Shown: positions 52,737-63,896 of the stretch, piece by piece
Numbering within the stretch: position 1 is the stretch's first letter
Layout of the letters: every line of letters starts with the position of its first letter
Assembly (NCBI GenBank): GCA_949358305.1
Contig: OX442317.1
Coordinates: 8,498,186 to 8,562,185 of the forward strand
Length of the DNA stretch: 64,000 bases
Direction: 5' to 3'
From: Strigamia acuminata
Lineage: Eukaryota; Arthropoda; Chilopoda; Geophilomorpha; Linotaeniidae
Position numbers and translations under genes: made by a program
Notes under the pieces: model-generated
What the model was told of the DNA's origin: nothing
What the model saw: only the letters and a program-made list of their open reading frames with translations
The model's database searches: none

Positions 52737-55700
52737 ATGAGAAATGATTGGAAGAAAGAAATTGAACGGGCCGTAAACAACGCTTCCGAGGATGACGATG
52801 AAGATCAAGTGGATTTGTTACAAATAATAGTAAACAACGAAGAGGGAAATTGGGACGAACCCAATGAACCCGCTGTCCAACCCGACGTAAGTAAAAAATA
52901 GAAAAAATTCAATTATCGATAATCAAAAATACGAAATAAGTTCATGGACTGACCACGAACGAAGAAATAATTTAACTTTAAGTGACAAATTGTCAAAATT
53001 GATCAAATACCGAAAGAAAAATTAACTTCAAGACACGTGGTCGAAAAGCACATGGCCGACCATGACGCCATCTTGTGTTAGACGAAAGAATCTCTAAAGA
53101 AAAATATGACGAATTAATTAACGTTCCTAATATATTCATTAATATTCTAATATTTAGGACGGATATCGCACCACGTGGGGACAAATCGACCCGAAAAGAG
53201 TTTCCGCCGGCAGCCTATGGCGCGAGGTCATCCCCATACTTTTCCGCCAAGCGCTGGAAGAGTCAGTCAACTTCGAGCCATGGAAAATTCGCCTTTTATT
53301 GTCCCGTGCGATCAGCCGCTACTGGTCCAGCCAGCAAACGTTGATCCACTACATGCCGCGCCAATATCAAGCAGCATTACGGGCTGTTATCTCGAGAAAT
53401 ATGGACCCGCCGGCGCCAATCCCGAATCCACTAATCCGAGCCGCCTTTCCTGACAACCAGCGAGGATGGGACGTTTACGAACAATGGCGCGACGCCGAAA
53501 CAGATGAAGAAAAACACCAGATTCATATGGCGTACTACGAGGAGGTGAGGCGGACCGCTCATGACGAAGTTTTCGAGTATCTACAGCCGGACGGTTACTC
53601 GACCGAAGAAATTAAGATTTGGCTCCAACAGATCCGCGAAGACCGGCCCGACCGCCCAGACTGGAGACCGAGGCACGGATTCATCACCTCGCAGCGAGCA
53701 ATGCACCAATTGCATTTTTTGGGATTTTTTGGTCGCAAACGCCAGAAGGCCGAGAAACGTCTCTCCAACGAGCACGACGAAGGAGGCTGCTCAGCGAAGA
53801 AACAATGCCTGGACAAGCCAAGCACTTCCAGCAGCACACAGAGTAAGAAACCCGCGACAAAGAAACGCCTGGCCAAACCAAGCGCTTTCTCTCGCCTAGG
53901 AAAAACGGAGGCCCCACCAACATCGCGATTTCAATCTAGGGACGCCCCGTCAACCAGCCGTAGAAGAGAAAATGTACGCGAACGCCCCGACCGCCGAGAA
54001 GATCAACGCCGACGCGATAGGAACCAAGAAAATTGGGACGATTATCGTAGAAATTACTTTCGACGGCGGGAGGAAAACAAAGAGTCTTGGAACAGACACC
54101 GAGAAGAGTTCCTACGTGAACGTGATGAGAAAGCCCGACGTGAACGAGAGAACCTCTGTCTTCAAGACGAACGAAGAAGGAGAGGATCAGAGAGTCGCGC
54201 ACGTTCATGGAAAGCGTATCGTGAAGAGGAAATACGACAGCGAGATAGGAGACGCTACGAAGATACCAAATCGATTCGGGACAGTCCCGAACCGATGAAG
54301 ATCGACGACGAAATAATTATTGACGAGGTCCCTGAGCAGAAAAAGATGTATACTCAGGCGGATCTCCTCGCAGTGGTTATGAAATACCAACAAATGCAGC
54401 CGAAACCGATCTACCGCCCAACTCCCTCGACCGCCTCGAGTCTAGAAACGGCGCCAAGCGCTTTCATCAAGCCGGAACTCTCGAAGACGGGAAGCGTAAC
54501 CTCCAGCGTCAGCCTCCCAAGCGCCTTTCGCAAGAAAGTGATAATCGGCGCACCGACACTGAGTTCTGAAGAACAACTCAAACATCGAGAAGCCCGCTTT
54601 GGACCAGCCAAAGTCGAACCTCTCCCAACTATCCCCGAAGCTTCAACTTCAACGAGAACTCCAATTGTTTGGGACAAGCCCGAACCGGAAAGATCAAGAC
54701 GTCTAGTCAGATCTGTGCCTCAACCAACGACATCCACGGGACCCAATCCGATGTCGCCAGCCCCAGCCGTCATCCAAGCCTCGACTCCAATCAACCCTTC
54801 GGAGGTAACGCTGCAACAGTTTCTGGAGGTGACGACCGTGGAGCAAGCTAGAGCGCTTTTGTGCGAGATGGACTCCTACCAACAAAACGTGATCCAAAAC
54901 GTCATCACAAATCTTCAGCGGATCTCGATTGAATATACACAGAACAAAAATCGGGATCATCCAAATTGGAATACGAGGATCGTAGTTGCCATTACCGACT
55001 TGATGTCGATTTTGCTGGCCGCCGCCACCTTCCGAAACGCACGTGTTGCTGTAGCAGCCTGGATCGTGGTGGCCCACGAGGGTTTCCAAGTTCCGCCGGC
55101 TCTCGTAGACAGCTGGACACGTCTGGTGCCCTCTGCGGCAGTAATTCGAGCCCAAATGGTGGCCCAGGACCCGGATCCAGAGGCCTCCTACCAGAACGTT
55201 CGAGCGATAATTCAACGCTCGCTCCCGTCACCTTCGGCGGCCACGCCAACCGCAGAGACTCCGGTTCCCAGGGATCCGACGCCTCCTCCTCCGCCCCCGC
55301 CGAGGGAGAAGGGACCCTCCGAGCCACTGGCCGAACCAGTCCCGCTCAAGAAGAAGGAACCCAAGAAAAAGATGCTCCTCCCAAAATCGAGCAAGAAGGT
55401 TCCAAAGACGACAGAGCCTCAAATCGCCGCCAGACTCAGGATGTACTTCCCAGGGTTGTCCTTTACGAAGGACACGGAGGCAAAACTACTCCAGTCTCCA
55501 GATCGTGGCTATTCTCTTTACGTCTGGATGAAGGACGCTATCGAAGCCGGAGCCGGAGGCGAGCGCTTCATCCAACATCAACGACTACTCCGAGCCCATC
55601 GCGCACCAACCAGCATCGCCGAGGCCCAAAGAATCCACCACACCAATCAAGGTATGTCGGCCTTCCTGCCACCAATTTGGGCCCACGAACGAACGGGAAA

Positions 55701-55848
55701 TCCGCTGGAAGCGCCGGGACACCTACGTTTCTACTTGAATGAGAGCGAAGACCCCTCGGACTACTCTTCAAGACTGACCACATCTCCCAACCTGGACGAA
55801 CCAAGTTCGGAAGATAAGCCGAGTTATGCCGATAACTTGAAGAAATAA
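52737..55848 (+). CDS. E2 third ORF, two exons, about 946 aa, unknown function
   Basis: Exon 1 is 52737-52886 (50 codons, acidic, MRNDWKKEIERAVNN start). It ends at a strong donor, GAC|GTAAGT. The intron is 52887-53157, with acceptor ATATTTAG. Exon 2 (53158-55848) continues in phase and includes the long ORF whose first formal start is the TTG at 53299. Features: an R/E/D-rich charged region (about residues 190-370), a predicted mixed helical domain near QFLEVTTVEQARALL (about 550-700), a PPPPPPP run, a Lys-rich stretch and a compact C-terminal region. No signal peptide, membrane segment or known catalytic motif is seen. Like the third ORF of E1 it is near 950 aa and sits after integrase, but I see no similarity between them. 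Confidence 0.7.
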
Positions 55849-56092
55849 GTAATTAGAAATCGTGACGAGAAGACTGTCTTCTCCAAACTAGGAAATTATT
55901 ATTATTTGTTTGCGTATCAATTATTTAAGAATGTAAAATATTTTATTCACCATTCATCATCATTTAAATAAAAAGATTATTTTATGATTAGATATTGTTC
56001 CTCCTTTTATTTAAGGGACCCCGATGATTTATTCTCGGGGAGGGACGTGTGGTGATTCGGCATCACCTGAAGAAGTAATTAGCGGTGATTAT

Positions 56093-56679
56093 TGTGTTAC
56101 TAATACTCGCCACTAGAGCGCGCTAGAAATACCGACTAGACTGACTAGTCTCGTGTTTCTGCGAACCTGCATAATCAGAAGGATTTGCATATGACGTCAT
56201 TTCCGGTTAATATATAACGCCGGTGCTTGACCGGAAACGACACTACAGTTACCACAATTCAGCAAGAGCACCATTTACCTCACCTTTCAGGCCGTTTCAC
56301 GGATTGATCGAGGACCGGTGCCCGCTGACCATTTCAACTGTACAACAGCCACATTTATTTAGCGTAGCCAATCTACGCTAGAATAAATATCCGAACGATA
56401 TTCGTTTAATTCGCACGAGAAAGCGAATTCTCGCGTGTTCATTATAACACGTGGAAATACCCTAGACAACAAACACAGACCACGCGTAGGACTAAACAAT
56501 TGGATCCGCCATTGTTTAGCGGCAACTCGTATTCGCAGCCGAATCCGAGGACCATCACAGGAAACATCTTAACTTATATTTTGTATCAGTAAGCGTGTTT
56601 TAATAAAGCAGTATTTGAAGTATATTGTATTCCCGAGTGTATTATTTATTATCTTTAACCGCAAAGTCGAATCACGACA
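56093..56679 (+). repeat. E2 3' LTR
   Basis: 587 bp, matching 50158-50744. It is preceded by the leader TTCTCGGGGAGGGACGTG, whose GGGGAGGGA is a candidate polypurine tract (about 56036-56046), though it lies some 45 bp from the LTR. Confidence 0.85.
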
Positions 56680-57256
56680 AAGGGCAATAAAATGAAGGGC
56701 GACGAAATGAAGAAACCTCGCAAAGGGGGTTGAGGGTATCCCAAGGTGCGCCCTGGCGGTCAGTAGTGACGTATGTTGCGCAAATTTGGACCGGCGCAAA
56801 TTTGGGTCGGCGCAAATTTGGGTCGGCGCAAATTTGATTCGCGCAAATTTGGGTCTGCGCAAATTTGAGCCAAAATAAAGACGGCGCAAATTTGGGTCGC
56901 GCAAATTTGGTGCTGGCCGCTAAAGTAACCCCCACTTCGGATCTGCGTCTAAACGGTTAATTAGGAGCTCACCCCAGCCAATTTAGAGTGAGTTGGGCCT
57001 AGGGAGTTTGCATCCCTTAGTCACATGACTTGGTTTGTCCCGTGCCAAACCAAGTGAATTAAGAAATGATCAAAAAACAGACAATATTCTTAAGTGGTGA
57101 AAAATACTTTATTAAGAAATAAATCGAGATCACCAGACCCCTAGACAACGGATTAAATGCCAATAGCTTAACAATCTGGAGTTCCTTGTCTTATTTACAT
57201 GAGTATGCGTCCCATCCCATGGTAACCAGTCTCCAGGCTGCCATCGAGAAGACCAC

Positions 57257-58139
57257 ACCAGTCACCCTATGTTTGGAATGTTATTTGGTAGTTGAATTAT
57301 TCTTGTTTGTTGCTGACCAATGTGGGGTGCTTTGTTGCTTTGATTATTACACAATCAGCAGAATTTTTGCCAAATCTAACAAGTGCTCAATATGTCCAAT
57401 AATGCTAAAAGGGGAAAATTTTAATGGCATTTTAAGAGTGCAATAAAAAATGCACCTTTCTTTTATGTAATCCCTTTGATACAGATTCGCTTAATTTATT
57501 GTGGTGAAAACTGTCAAAATTTTTGTTTTTTATTTCCTTAAACTGTTGTGTAAAACTGAAAAGCATTGAGGGTTGTTTATGAAACTGTATTATATAAATG
57601 ACTATTTTATCCTTATCAACAGCCATAAACTTCTTTTTCTTACATAAACAAATCATTTCTCCAATACACGACACTTTTCCAAATTATCTTTCACAGACTG
57701 CAGATTACTAAATAAAAGTAATTCTTTTCAACTTAAATGCTTTGCTTGATTCAACCATTTAAACAATAAGCACACAATAAGCAGAATTTTTGCCAAATTT
57801 AACTAGTGCTCAATATGTAAAATAATGCCAAAAGGGGAAAAGTTTTAATGGCATTTTAAGGATGCAATAAAGAATGCATTTTCTCTTTATGTAATCCCTT
57901 TGATACCGATTGGTTTAGTTTATTGTGGCGGAAATTACCAACATTTTTTGTTCTAATTTCCCGAATATATTGTATAAAACTGTGACAGGTGTTGAAGGTT
58001 GCTTATAAAGCAATTATATAAATGACTATTTTATCCTCATCAACAGCCACAAACAAAGTATGTATATAAACGAATCATTTCTCCAATACACGACACTTTT
58101 CAAAATTTTCTTTCACAGACTGCAGATTATTGAAAGGTT
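57257..58139 (+). repeat. Upstream region of GMC-F with a duplicated promoter
   Basis: About 57430-57715 is a first, diverged copy of the GMC promoter and leader (ending in CACGACACTTTTCC and CAGATTACTAAATAA), with no exon behind it. About 57780-58139 is a second copy that leads into GMC-F. Confidence 0.6.
58063..58069 (+). promoter_or_regulatory. TATA box of GMC-F
   Basis: TATATAA lies 71 bases before the ATG with the shared leader. Confidence 0.6.
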
Positions 58140-60453
58140 ATGAAGATTTTTTTAACTCTAGTTTTCTATCTCGTATTTCAAAATGACTTGGGCGCATCCG
58201 AGTGTCCGGACGACGATGAATACGACTACATCATTGGTAAAAACATAAAATATTTTTGTTTCTATTATGAATTAATCGATATTTTATTTAGTCGGTGGAG
58301 GAACCACTGGAGGTGTAGTTGCTGCTAGACTCTCTGAAAACAGCAAAGTCAAAGTATTGTTGATAGAAGCTGGCGGAGAGCCGGCGAAAAATTCATCCAT
58401 TCCTCTTCTAGCATTCGATCAGTTGGGAACTGAAATGGATTGGAATTACACTTCCACGTCACAACAACATTGCTGCGATATATTCAACCTCAAAGTAAAT
58501 GACTGCAAAAATTTACAATTTTCTTTATTTTTTTTTAAAAATTGTCGTAAATTAGAGTATACCGTTATATCGCGGTAGAGCATTGGGCGGCACGTCCTCC
58601 CTTGACGCCATGTTGTATGCACGCGGTAATAAGAAAGATTACGATTCATGGGCAGCAGCAGGAAATGACGGATGGAGCAACGACGACGTCATGCCATATT
58701 TTCGCAAATTGGAAAATTACATATTTCCTCACGATTCAGATGACGGTTTGATCAATTTATTTCTGTAAAACCGATGCCGAACTTAATTCCTAACCACGTT
58801 TCAATCAACATTAGATTCGTTACACGGTACGGATGGTCCGATAACAGTGTCGCACACAGATTTCAAAACAAAAGCTGCTGAGGCGTTTATAGCTGCTGTT
58901 ACTGAACTTGGTCAACCAACAGTTGACTACAATGGGAAAACCCAGACTGGTAAAATTCGTACCCACTTTTTTGTATTTATTTTTAAAGATTAGCAGTTTT
59001 CTTAATACAGGGTTCACGTTTACACCAAACACTATCGCAAATGGTTCTCGATGCAATAGTTACACGGGTTATTTGAAACCTGCAATGTCACGATCAAACT
59101 TAAAGGTTCTGACTCATACATTAGCAACTAGGGTAAGTAAATGGCTTCAAACGATTTTCTAATATTTACACCATTTATTTTCTTTTGAAGATTGTTGTAG
59201 ATAGTGACAAGCGTGCAACGGGGGTGGAATTCACCACAAAATGCACGAAACTGTCGTGTAACAAAGAGTGTACAGTTAATGCCAAAAAAGAAGTTATAAT
59301 ATCTGCAGGAGTTTACAATACTCCGCAATTGCTGATGCTGTCTGGAATTGGACCGAGAGACACACTTACCAAATTCCTAGTAGAAAATTAAGTTTTAATT
59401 TTGTGCTAATATTTGTGAAAAACATTATGTCAATTACAGATCAACGTAGTTAAAGATCTTCCAGGTGTTGGACAAAATCTCCAAGACCATACAACTGTGG
59501 CTGGACAATTTTACACACTAAACGACAAAGTCACTTTAAACAAAAAGCGATACAACACCAAAAAATATTTAGACGAGTGGCACAAAGATGAGACTGGCCC
59601 CATGACTGTCGGTGCCGGTTTCGAAACCGACGGTTTTTACCAAAGTAAACTCGTCACCGACACTGATTATCCGGACATCGAAGTGCTTGTCAATTCGGAT
59701 AACGTAATCTCACTGATCCAAAAGTTCATCAGTCCTGTAAATTAAATAAAAAGAATTTACATTTACTGATGATCCTAATAAACGACATTTAAATTTTAGG
59801 CTTTACTAGAAACCATGCCAAAAGCGGACAAAGATGTCATTACATTTCTTCCGGCTGTAATGCGTCCCAAAAGTCGTGGAACCGTGACTCTGAAGAGCAA
59901 AAACCCCTTTGATGCTCCCATTATAAATCCTAATTTGCTGGCTCATCCAGATGATGTCGCAACATTAGCCGAAGGAATTAAATTTGTCTTGTCAATTGGT
60001 CGTACAAAAGCATTCGAAAAATACAATCCAAAGTTGTATCTTAACGGATCGATTCCGTACTGTGCTTCAGTACCAGATAAAACATCCGATGCTTATTACA
60101 AATGCGTAGCTAGCAAACTGGCGCTTGCTCTCTTTCACACATCAAGCTCGTGCAAAATGGGGCCCGAAAAAGATTCGATGGCAGTGGTGGATAATACTTT
60201 AAAGTAATCAAAGGATAGTATAGCATTTAATATTAATGACACTTAGTAATTGTTTGTTACTCATTACAGAGTGCACGGTATTAAGGGTCTAAGAGTTGCT
60301 GATGCATCAATTATGCCGAATATCGTATCCGCTCATCCCAATCCTACTTGTCTGATGATTGGGGAAAAAGCTTCGGATATGATTAAAAATGAAAAAGATG
60401 AGCCAAAAAAGGGTACGGGGGGAGCCTGTACCTGTCCCCACAGTGGAAAGTAA
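58140..60453 (+). CDS. GMC-F: secreted GMC-family FAD oxidoreductase, 9 exons, longer tail
   Basis: Exons are 58140-58236, 58292-58494, 58556-58745, 58815-58949, 59011-59132, 59191-59379, 59440-59736, 59800-60203 and 60270-60453. All introns are GT/AG and the frame is open for 606 aa. A signal peptide, GGGTTG loop (34-39), cysteine cluster and catalytic His524 and His568 are intact. It is closest to GMC-D in exons 1-6. The last exon has about 45 extra bases that add a tail with [17 protein letters not shown], including two new cysteines not found in the other copies. A secreted flavoenzyme; substrate unknown. Confidence 0.92.
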
Positions 60454-60511
60454 ATAAACGTTTAAACGATGTTAAAATGTTAACTGTGTAACGAATATAG
60501 CATATTGTAGA

Positions 60512-60517
60512 AATAAA
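60512..60517 (+). terminator. Polyadenylation signal of GMC-F
   Basis: AATAAA lies about 60 bases after the stop codon, at the family position once the extra bases are allowed for. Confidence 0.55.
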
Positions 60518-60608
60518 AAGTTTAATGTTCAAAGTTCATTTTTTTGGTTTGATTTATTTAATATTTTGTTGTGTGGCCTCAACGAAATACACCGAGAAAT
60601 ACACCTTA

Positions 60609-62248
60609 CAACTACATTTCAAAAGTTTAGAAAGTGAGTGAAAAAATCAATCACTTTGTGAATAACACCAAAAATATGACTTAAAAGTTAAGCAAAACCA
60701 ATTTATACCATCAGATTTGAATAAAACAATTATTTTTTATCTAAAATAACTTGTAGTTACATATATTTAGTTATATAGTTTAGTTACAAATCGAGATTTT
60801 CAAAACCTCACTTGTGTCAAAAGTTTAGAAAGTTGAAAAAATCATTTCATAAGTTTAGAAAGTGCAAAATAATTTCTTTATTTCGACTTGAAAATAGGAG
60901 ATTTTTATTTTTTTGTTTAGTATTTTGTTGGATGATCTCTGCATCGTATGACCGCCTTCAATCTGCGGGGCAATGTAGACACTACAGTAGGGGGCAAAAC
61001 AATTGCAACATGTTGAATTTCATGGCTGTATCTCGAGAAAAAAAAAGAGGAAAACCAATGAAATTTTAACTGAATATTTGTGCAACATTCTGCTTTGTTC
61101 ACCTAAAATTTTATGACAATCTGTCCATTAGTTCTAAAGAAAAAAATTATTTTATGAAGTGACTGCTCTGAAAAAATAGTTTAGTGTTGGTTTGGGGATG
61201 CGAAAGGTTGGAAATCTCCAATCCATCAAAGAAATAATGGATACTAATGTTTACAGAGACAATTTAGAAAGAAATCTTGAGGAATAAAAAAATATTGGGG
61301 TTGGTTGTAGCAACAGGATAACAACCAAAAACATACATCTAAATTTGCGTGAGAATATTTCACACCAAAAAAAAATCAGACATCTTCAATAGTCTTCTCA
61401 GTTATTTGAAACTAATCCAATTGAACAGTTATGAGATGATTTCTTGATTTGAACCAAAAAGTTTCTCTAGAGTTGAGAAAAAAATGTTCCATAGTTGAAA
61501 TTAGCTTTGCTTGATGTTTGGGTGTAAAGTATGTCTAAAACAGTGCTACTAAAATTGCTTGAAAGTATGGTTGAATGATTAAAAGCAATAGTACAAGCTA
61601 AAGGAGGGCCAACAAAGCATTAACAGAGATTGTTGTAAGGTTTCTCGATGGTTAACTGAGTTTGTTAACTTACTTTTGCCTCTTAAATTTTGATGTCACT
61701 TCATAAAATAATTTTTTTCTCTAGAACTAATGGATAAATTGTCATGAAATTTTAGGTAAACAAAGCAGAATGTTGGACAAATATTCAGTTAAAATTTCAT
61801 TGGTTTTCCTCCTTTTTTTCTCGAGATACAGCCATGAGATTCAACATGTCGCAATTGTTTTGCCCCCTACTGTAGTGTCTACAATGCCTCGCAGATTGAA
61901 GGCGGTCATACGGTGCAGAGATCATCCAACAAAATACTAAACAAAAAAATAAAAAACTCCTATTTTCAAGTCGAAATAAAGAAATTATGTTGCACTTTCT
62001 AAACTTATGAAATGATTTTTTCAACTTTCTAAACTTTTGACACAAGTGAGGTTTTGAAAATCTCGATTTGTAACTAAATTATATAACTAAATATATGTAA
62101 CTATAAGTTATTTTAGATGGAAAATAATTGTTTTATTCAAATCTGATGGTATAAATTGGTTTTGCTTAACTTTTAAGTCATATTTTTGGTGTTATTCACA
62201 AAGTGAGTGAATTTTTCACTCACTTTCTAAACTTTTGAAATGTAGTTG
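60609..62248. mobile_element. Tc1/mariner element with long inverted arms
   Basis: The ends read CAACTACATTTCAAAAGT and its complement, flanked by TA (60607-60608, 62249-62250). The inverted arms are about 540 bp (60609 to about 61150, about 61690 to 62248). Each arm contains, pointing inward or outward, a fragment that reads PRRLKAVIRCRDHPTKY. This resembles the last residues of a Tc1 transposase. The centre holds a separate decayed transposase piece. Confidence 0.8.
61185..61640 (+). pseudogene. Decayed Tc1-type transposase, catalytic part
   Basis: Short in-frame pieces in three frames give VGNLQSIKEIMD near 61203, QQDNNQKHTSKF near 61311, NPIEQL near 61412 and QAKGGPTKH near 61600. Their order and content match the middle to end of Tc1 transposases, including the second Asp (QQDN) and the Glu (NPIE) of the DDE triad. 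Stops and frame changes between them make it inactive. The N-terminal DNA-binding half is absent. Confidence 0.75.
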
Positions 62249-62384
62249 TAGATATTGCTCCATTCTTATCAACTGGTCGCCACCAATCAGCACTGGCATC
62301 ATCATCAAGATGATCCTCAGCAGCTTCAACAGCATATCGTCAGAACTTGTTGTGATTCGAATTAGTGGCAGAGAAACACAAATA

Positions 62385-62835
62385 TGTCGTCGGGATAAAT
62401 AATACACTTTTATTTATAATAAAATACTTTATTAAACACTTACGAATATTCCAATACAATTAACAAGTGTATGATTGATAGTCTCAGATCCTGTTGCGAA
62501 TACGAGTCGTTGCTAAACAATCAGCCCTCAATTGATTAGGCTTACACGTGGCTTCTGTTGTTGTCTAGGGTTATATTTTTTACACTTTGCGAATACTATC
62601 GGAATAGCAGTTTGGATATGAAATCAAACAAAGCCTACTTCGTTTGATACACGCATTTTGATCTAGTTTAGTCCAATAATTCATCCATAGATGGCGTTCG
62701 CTACAATGACATCATGGGATGTTCAACAAGACGGAATCGTGGGTAAATAGGAAATTTCCGTAGGTTTCCGTAGCTAGACCAGTTGATGGATTGGCAGGAA
62801 TTCAGTTCTTCTATTTAAACCCATCAACACATTAT
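62385..62835 (-). mobile_element. Diverged LTR related to E2 LTR
   Basis: From TGTCGTCGGGATAAATAATA onward it follows the inverted E2 LTR (TGCGAATACGAGT, GCTAAACAAT, GTTGTCTAGGGT) with many changes, ending near TCAACACA. It is an old relative of the E2 family. The right border is uncertain and no target duplication was found. Confidence 0.5.
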
Positions 62836-63005
62836 CCTTATTTGATCATTTATCTTTGTTTGATTTTGAATGAGTTTATAAATCAAGTGTTCTTATAATT
62901 TATACTTTATTTAGTGTATACTTTAACCTTAGTTTGTAAAGTTAAAACTATGTAAATCCTTCTAAGATTTGAGACAGTTAAATTAACACCAGATATTTGG
63001 CTCTT

Positions 63006-63330
63006 GCCAAATTTCTGACTTTTAATAAATAAAGATTATTTTCTTAGGAAACATAAAACAGGTTGTTAATCCCCTAAACCATGTAACAACATACCAATCC
63101 AAAACTTTGTGTCTTTTGTGATATGCCTTATGAATGGTGCCCAAACGCCCCATGGTCACAGATTAGAAGAAAACACAGATGGACACTTCATTGTTAAAAT
63201 GCGTTACCGGGAAAAAACAGCGCGCCAAGCGGGAAAGTTTTTCCCTATCGATTCAAAATTAAAATTCATTGTCGTCAGACCCCAAATTTTTTTTTTAATG
63301 CTAATAAATAAATGTAAACAAGAATAATAT
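63006..63330 (+). repeat. Second copy of the GMC-E upstream segment 31146-31300
   Basis: It shares TTCTGACTTTTAATAAATA and GGTGCCCAAACGCCCCATGG. A GMC unit may once have stood downstream, but no exon follows in the window. The 72-codon ORF at 63109 lacks support. Confidence 0.5.
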
Positions 63331-63366
63331 GTATTAACAAGTTTATTTTGGCTTTTAAAAATAAAA

Positions 63367-63852
63367 TTACAAACATTTAGCATTTAATTTCTTCAGTTTG
63401 CTAGCTTTTTGCTTATCAATTTTTTCAAAATCAAATTGTCTATTTAAAGATTTTACGTATGAAAATATTCTCACATTCGAAAAAATATTTAAGACATTGT
63501 CTAATGTTTTACTACATTCATTAAACCAAGAGAAATATTCATAAGAAATAGCATATTGAGTTAACCTGTATTTTAGATTATTTAAATGTATGATTTTGGG
63601 TAGTATCTTATCAAAGAGAAGTGTGGTTATCTCCAATGCTTCAAATAGGTTTTTAGAAAGCACAGTAAGACAGTCAATGTTGGATTCCCCTTTATAATCC
63701 TTGAAAAGTAAGAACAATTGGTTGTCATTGTTGAAACTGGAGTCGGGTGTAATTAGTGCATTTTTACATGGTGCACAAATGTGATTATCCATCACTTTCT
63801 TGCCAATATAACCTGCGATATACACGATAGCATTCTTTTCATTCAATTCCAA
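63367..63852 (-). pseudogene. P-element/THAP9-type transposase, C-terminal fragment
   Basis: 161 codons with IVYIAGYIGKKV and a CAPCKNALI pair of cysteines, which resemble the C-terminal part of P-element-like (THAP9-related) transposases, plus a lysine-rich end. The THAP DNA-binding domain and catalytic residues are not present. No intact gene can be assembled in the window, so it is most likely a fragment or internally deleted copy. Confidence 0.55.
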
Positions 63853-63896
63853 GTTTGGACTTTCATCATTTTCAATTGAATTGTTGATTTCTTGGT

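Larger units (their letters stand above)
50158..56679 (+). mobile_element. E2: internally deleted and rearranged gypsy-type element with spliced third ORF
   Basis: The LTRs are 50158-50744 and 56093-56679, both 587 bp and nearly identical. A primer site follows the first LTR. Then comes a segment whose coding sense is on the minus strand, the second half of the integrase, and a third ORF with an intron. Most of Pol is missing, and no target duplication is visible next to the LTRs. It must depend on other copies for movement. Confidence 0.8.
49369..56919. mobile_element. DNA element with AAATTTGCGC subterminal arrays, split by E2
   Basis: CTAAAGTA at 49361-49368 and 56920-56927 is a possible 8-bp duplication. 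Left subterminal sequence (about 49387-49505) repeats GATTCAAATTTGCGC-type words, and right sequence (about 56774-56912) repeats the complement, GGCGCAAATTTGGGTC. Clustered inverted words at both ends are typical of hAT and related elements. Excluding E2 and its inverted LTR arm it is about 0.6 kb. No transposase was found. Confidence 0.5.
48843..57137. mobile_element. Solo LTR Y, interrupted
   Basis: It starts TGCTGCGATCCGGG like LTR X and ends GATCACCAGA, with CCCC on both sides (48839-48842, 57138-57141). Only about 528 bases on the left and 210 on the right belong to the LTR. The rest is the nested DNA element and E2. The final CA has become GA. Confidence 0.6.
44553..57256. mobile_element. 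12.7-kb nested insertion complex upstream of GMC-F
   Basis: In the GMC-D upstream block GATACAAAC is followed directly by ACCAGTCACCC. Upstream of GMC-F the same two sequences end at 44552 and resume at 57257. Everything between is added DNA. It includes the two solo LTRs, foldbacks, MITEs and E2 listed below. The outermost element is not identified; its ends at 44553-44878 and 57142-57256 have no recognised gene. Confidence 0.7.

Noticed and set aside
54703-55742. Large overlapping ORFs in other frames of the E2 third ORF (170, 258 and 111 aa)
   Set aside because: They are shadows of the GC-rich third ORF and have no start context or domain of their own.
44879-57137. LTR X and LTR Y as the two LTRs of one element
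   Set aside because: Each has its own 4-bp duplication (CACT and CCCC), they differ clearly in sequence, and there is no retroelement body between that fits them.
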